From IMG/VR virus record IMGVR_UViG_3300031712_000003, positions 1 through 64,000 of that record: 64,000 nucleotides of DNA; one strand, written 5' to 3'. A model generated the notes under the pieces. That model saw nothing but the letters and a program-made list of their open reading frames with translations. It did not search any database and was not told the origin of the DNA. Shown in pieces: positions 62,588-64,000 of the stretch. How positions within the stretch are numbered: position 1 is the stretch's first letter; each line of letters starts with the position of its first letter. Both the position numbers and the translations under genes were made by a program. Source of the stretch: a virus.

Positions 62588-63100
62588 TTATCGATTGCCG
62601 GCGGATGGGGTGCAAAACTCACATGTCGACTTAGGCTTGTTCTTATGCCACCTCAAATGAGTGTAGTAGCGTCCCATCCTACTTCTATCTTCTGGGCTAA
62701 CCTGGTCCAGATTCACGCTACTAACCCCATCATTGAGGGTGGTGGAGATCGCTCTGCCAGAGTATGGCAAAGGACCACCGAACTCCCATAAGAGTATCTC
62801 CTCAATTACTGGGTAGCCAAGTCCTACTCGACACTCATTGATGAAGAGTAGCAATTCAGGGGTCACCCTAAAGAACCCTCGACTGAGGGTTATACGAGCC
62901 TCGATGAACAACTCGTGTACATACTGTTCGGAGAGGTCTGTCCAGGCAAGGAGCGCGACCCTACGGAATGTACTTGCTCTGATGTTAGTGAGACGATTAC
63001 GGATACAACTACTAGTTCCAACCTTGACTACTTCTGGCTCAACTAAGGCGAAGTAGGTGCCCTTACCAGATGGGGCAGGAAGGTCTACGGTGATTCCCAT
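62588..63100 (-). CDS. GIY-YIG/T5orf172-like protein with C-terminal zinc-type motif
   Basis: A 170-residue protein. Residues about 14-90 resemble the T5orf172/MUG113 branch of the GIY-YIG fold: GTYFALVEPEVVKVGTSSCI for the two core strands, Arg residues in SCIRNRLTNIR, then HELFIEAR with a likely metal-binding Glu, and GFFRVTPELLLFI. The end has RYYTHLRWHKNKP then CEFC, a half zinc-finger. Such proteins may be homing-type or structure-specific nucleases. No ribosome binding site is clear, and a hairpin lies just upstream. Confidence 0.65.
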   Translation of the reverse strand: MGITVDLPAPSGKGTYFALVEPEVVKVGTSSCIRNRLTNIRASTFRRVALLAWTDLSEQYVHELFIEARITLSRGFFRVTPELLLFINECRVGLGYPVIEEILLWEFGGPLPYSGRAISTTLNDGVSSVNLDQVSPEDRSRMGRYYTHLRWHKNKPKSTCEFCTPSAGNR

Positions 63101-63112
63101 CGGTTAAGCCAT

Positions 63113-63154
63113 TAGGTGTCGTGGGATAGCTGTAAGCTGTACCCACGACACCTA
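63113..63154 (-). terminator. 13-bp hairpin after the HU-like gene
   Basis: TAGGTGTCGTGGG and CCCACGACACCTA form a perfect 13-base-pair stem with a 16-base loop, 10 bases after the HU-like stop. No T tract follows, so it may be a terminator or a structure protecting the mRNA end. Confidence 0.55.
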
Positions 63155-63164
63155 CAGACGATTG

Positions 63165-63515
63165 TTACTTCTTGGCAGTCTTCTTGGCTTTCGGCGTAGC
63201 CGTCTTCTCTGTTGCCTGGACAACTCCAACTTCCACCTTGATGGCCTTCAGGAATCGGGCCTTCAGTTTCTTGGACGGTGGCTTGGCGGCAACAGTCATC
63301 TCTTTGCCGGTGGCAGGGTTGCGCGCCTTGCGCTCCGCCTTGGCGGGGACGTTGACGAGTGCGAATTTAACCACACCCGGGAGTACGAACTTCTTGTCCT
63401 TACGGAGACTCTTGGCCGCAACCGTAGTCAGAGCGACCAAGAACCCACGAACGTGGGACTTGGTGGTGCCTTCCATCTCGCCAGCAACAGCCGCAATCAG
63501 TTCAGTCTTAGTCAT
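63165..63515 (-). CDS. HU/IHF-like DNA-binding protein
   Basis: A 116-residue basic protein. It begins MTKTELIAAVAGEMEGTTKS with an HU-type helical start, has FVLPGVVKFALVNVPAKAER in the beta body, and carries RNPATGKEMTVAAK, the HU arm motif that inserts in the minor groove. The C-terminus has a Lys/Ala-rich tail (ATPKAKKTAKK), longer than in normal HU. It likely bends or compacts phage DNA. The start at 63515 is set by AAGGA upstream; a longer frame to 63584 has no site. A hairpin follows the gene. The 115 bases upstream show no sure promoter. Confidence 0.88.
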   Translation of the reverse strand: MTKTELIAAVAGEMEGTTKSHVRGFLVALTTVAAKSLRKDKKFVLPGVVKFALVNVPAKAERKARNPATGKEMTVAAKPPSKKLKARFLKAIKVEVGVVQATEKTATPKAKKTAKK

Positions 63516-63630
63516 AACGCATATTCCTTCATCTGGGTTGTTTTTGCGGAAGGAACACTCTCCACTCCGTCTACTTCGTAACAACTACACCACCAACTAA
63601 TGATTTAGCGGGGGCGGTATAGAAATAAAT

Positions 63631-64000
63631 CTAGGGGGTCACAACTTCACCATCGACGGGTGACTCTGAGCTAGTCCATAAGGTAGATAGCTCTACTTGA
63701 TCATCAGAGGCGACAGTCAACATCGCCTGCTGAGCAAAAGCAGCCTCCTCCTCACGAGCTTTTAGGAAGAGGGCTACCCTACCTTTGATCTCATCGTAGG
63801 CTACTCTCAAAGCTTCCTCTTCAGAGTATGCTGATCCTCTGAACTCCTGACTGAACACGTTCTCGAATACTTTTGGAGCTTCGGCTACGTCTTCAGCACC
63901 GGGTTCTTGATTTAGGATACTCAGGTCACCAGTGTACTTGTCCCCAGACAACTTGATGACCACTTCCCAAAGAGGGTTTGAGGGGAGTACCTCGACCGGG
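63631..64000 (-). CDS. Unknown protein, 5' part cut by the window edge
   Basis: The frame is open from the right edge to a TAG at 63631, with at least 122 residues. A GTG at 63963 is inside the open frame and need not be the start. The visible part has VVIKLSGDKYTGDLSILNQE, then a helix (YSEEEALRVAYDEIKGRVAL, FLKAREEEAAFAQQAMLTVA) and an acidic end. Not recognised. Confidence 0.6.
   Translation of the reverse strand, partial: PVEVLPSNPLWEVVIKLSGDKYTGDLSILNQEPGAEDVAEAPKVFENVFSQEFRGSAYSEEEALRVAYDEIKGRVALFLKAREEEAAFAQQAMLTVASDDQVELSTLWTSSESPVDGEVVTP

Noticed and set aside
63516-63584. Upstream extension of the HU-like protein by 23 residues
   Set aside because: The ATG at 63515 has AAGGA at good spacing and begins a typical HU N-terminus, while the longer form has no ribosome binding site.
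63516-63630. Promoter for the HU-like gene
   Set aside because: The 115-base gap is moderately AT-rich, but no convincing -35/-10 pair or ATGTAAAT octamer was found.
1-64000. Alternative genetic code with TGA read as an amino acid
   Set aside because: TGA serves as stop in several stop/start overlaps (for example at 47751 and 58094), and frames end sensibly at it.

Overview
The window is a late structural module of a tailed phage with a contractile tail (myovirus). Every gene I can support lies on the minus strand, so transcription runs from position 64000 toward 1. Genes are packed tightly, with many TAATG, TGATG or ATGA stop/start overlaps. The proteins are unusually large: a 1437-residue sheath, a 1787-residue baseplate or fibre protein, and a fibre of more than 1088 residues cut by the left edge. 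Size, gene order and accessory enzymes suggest a large or jumbo phage. The host cannot be read from the sequence. Terminase, portal, major capsid protein, lysis genes, tRNAs and replication genes were not seen and probably lie outside, with head genes likely beyond the right edge.

Right part (about 64.0 to 44.4 kb): a gene cut by the edge, an HU-like DNA-binding protein, a GIY-YIG/T5orf172-like nuclease-type protein, unrecognised and disordered proteins, a SWIM zinc-finger protein, two FmdB-like zinc-ribbon proteins, virion surface and neck candidates (DUF5659-like, L5 Gp80-like, Ig-like, HK97 gp10-like), then a Dps-like ferritin-fold protein, an actin-like ATPase and a probable tail terminator.

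Central part (44.2 to 32.2 kb): tail sheath and tail tube, normally adjacent, are split by about 7 kb. This holds a UvrD/Rep-type superfamily 1 helicase with a long N-terminal extension, a protein with a metallothionein-like cysteine cluster, a distant DHH-like candidate, a small acidic protein and a coiled-coil protein with a duplicated motif.

Left part (32 kb to 1): classical contractile-tail order. Two tail-assembly-chaperone-like genes are followed by a 1169-residue tape measure, two paralogous baseplate proteins (one carrying an embedded peptidoglycan hydrolase), hub, OB-fold/beta-helix spike, large beta-rich proteins, gp25-like wedge, baseplate J, a gpI-like protein, and a large fibre with two LamG-like regions. 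Several small genes sit in the gaps, including a 58-residue endonuclease VII remnant.

Regulatory signals are sparse. An octamer ATGTAAAT (minus strand) recurs in the longest intergenic gaps, before the sheath, before the first chaperone-like gene and before a virion-protein operon. It is a candidate late promoter element. Perfect hairpins lie in several gaps, mostly without a clear T tract. A separate pair of short repeats based on CCTATAGG is shared by gaps near 57.2 and 62.55 kb.
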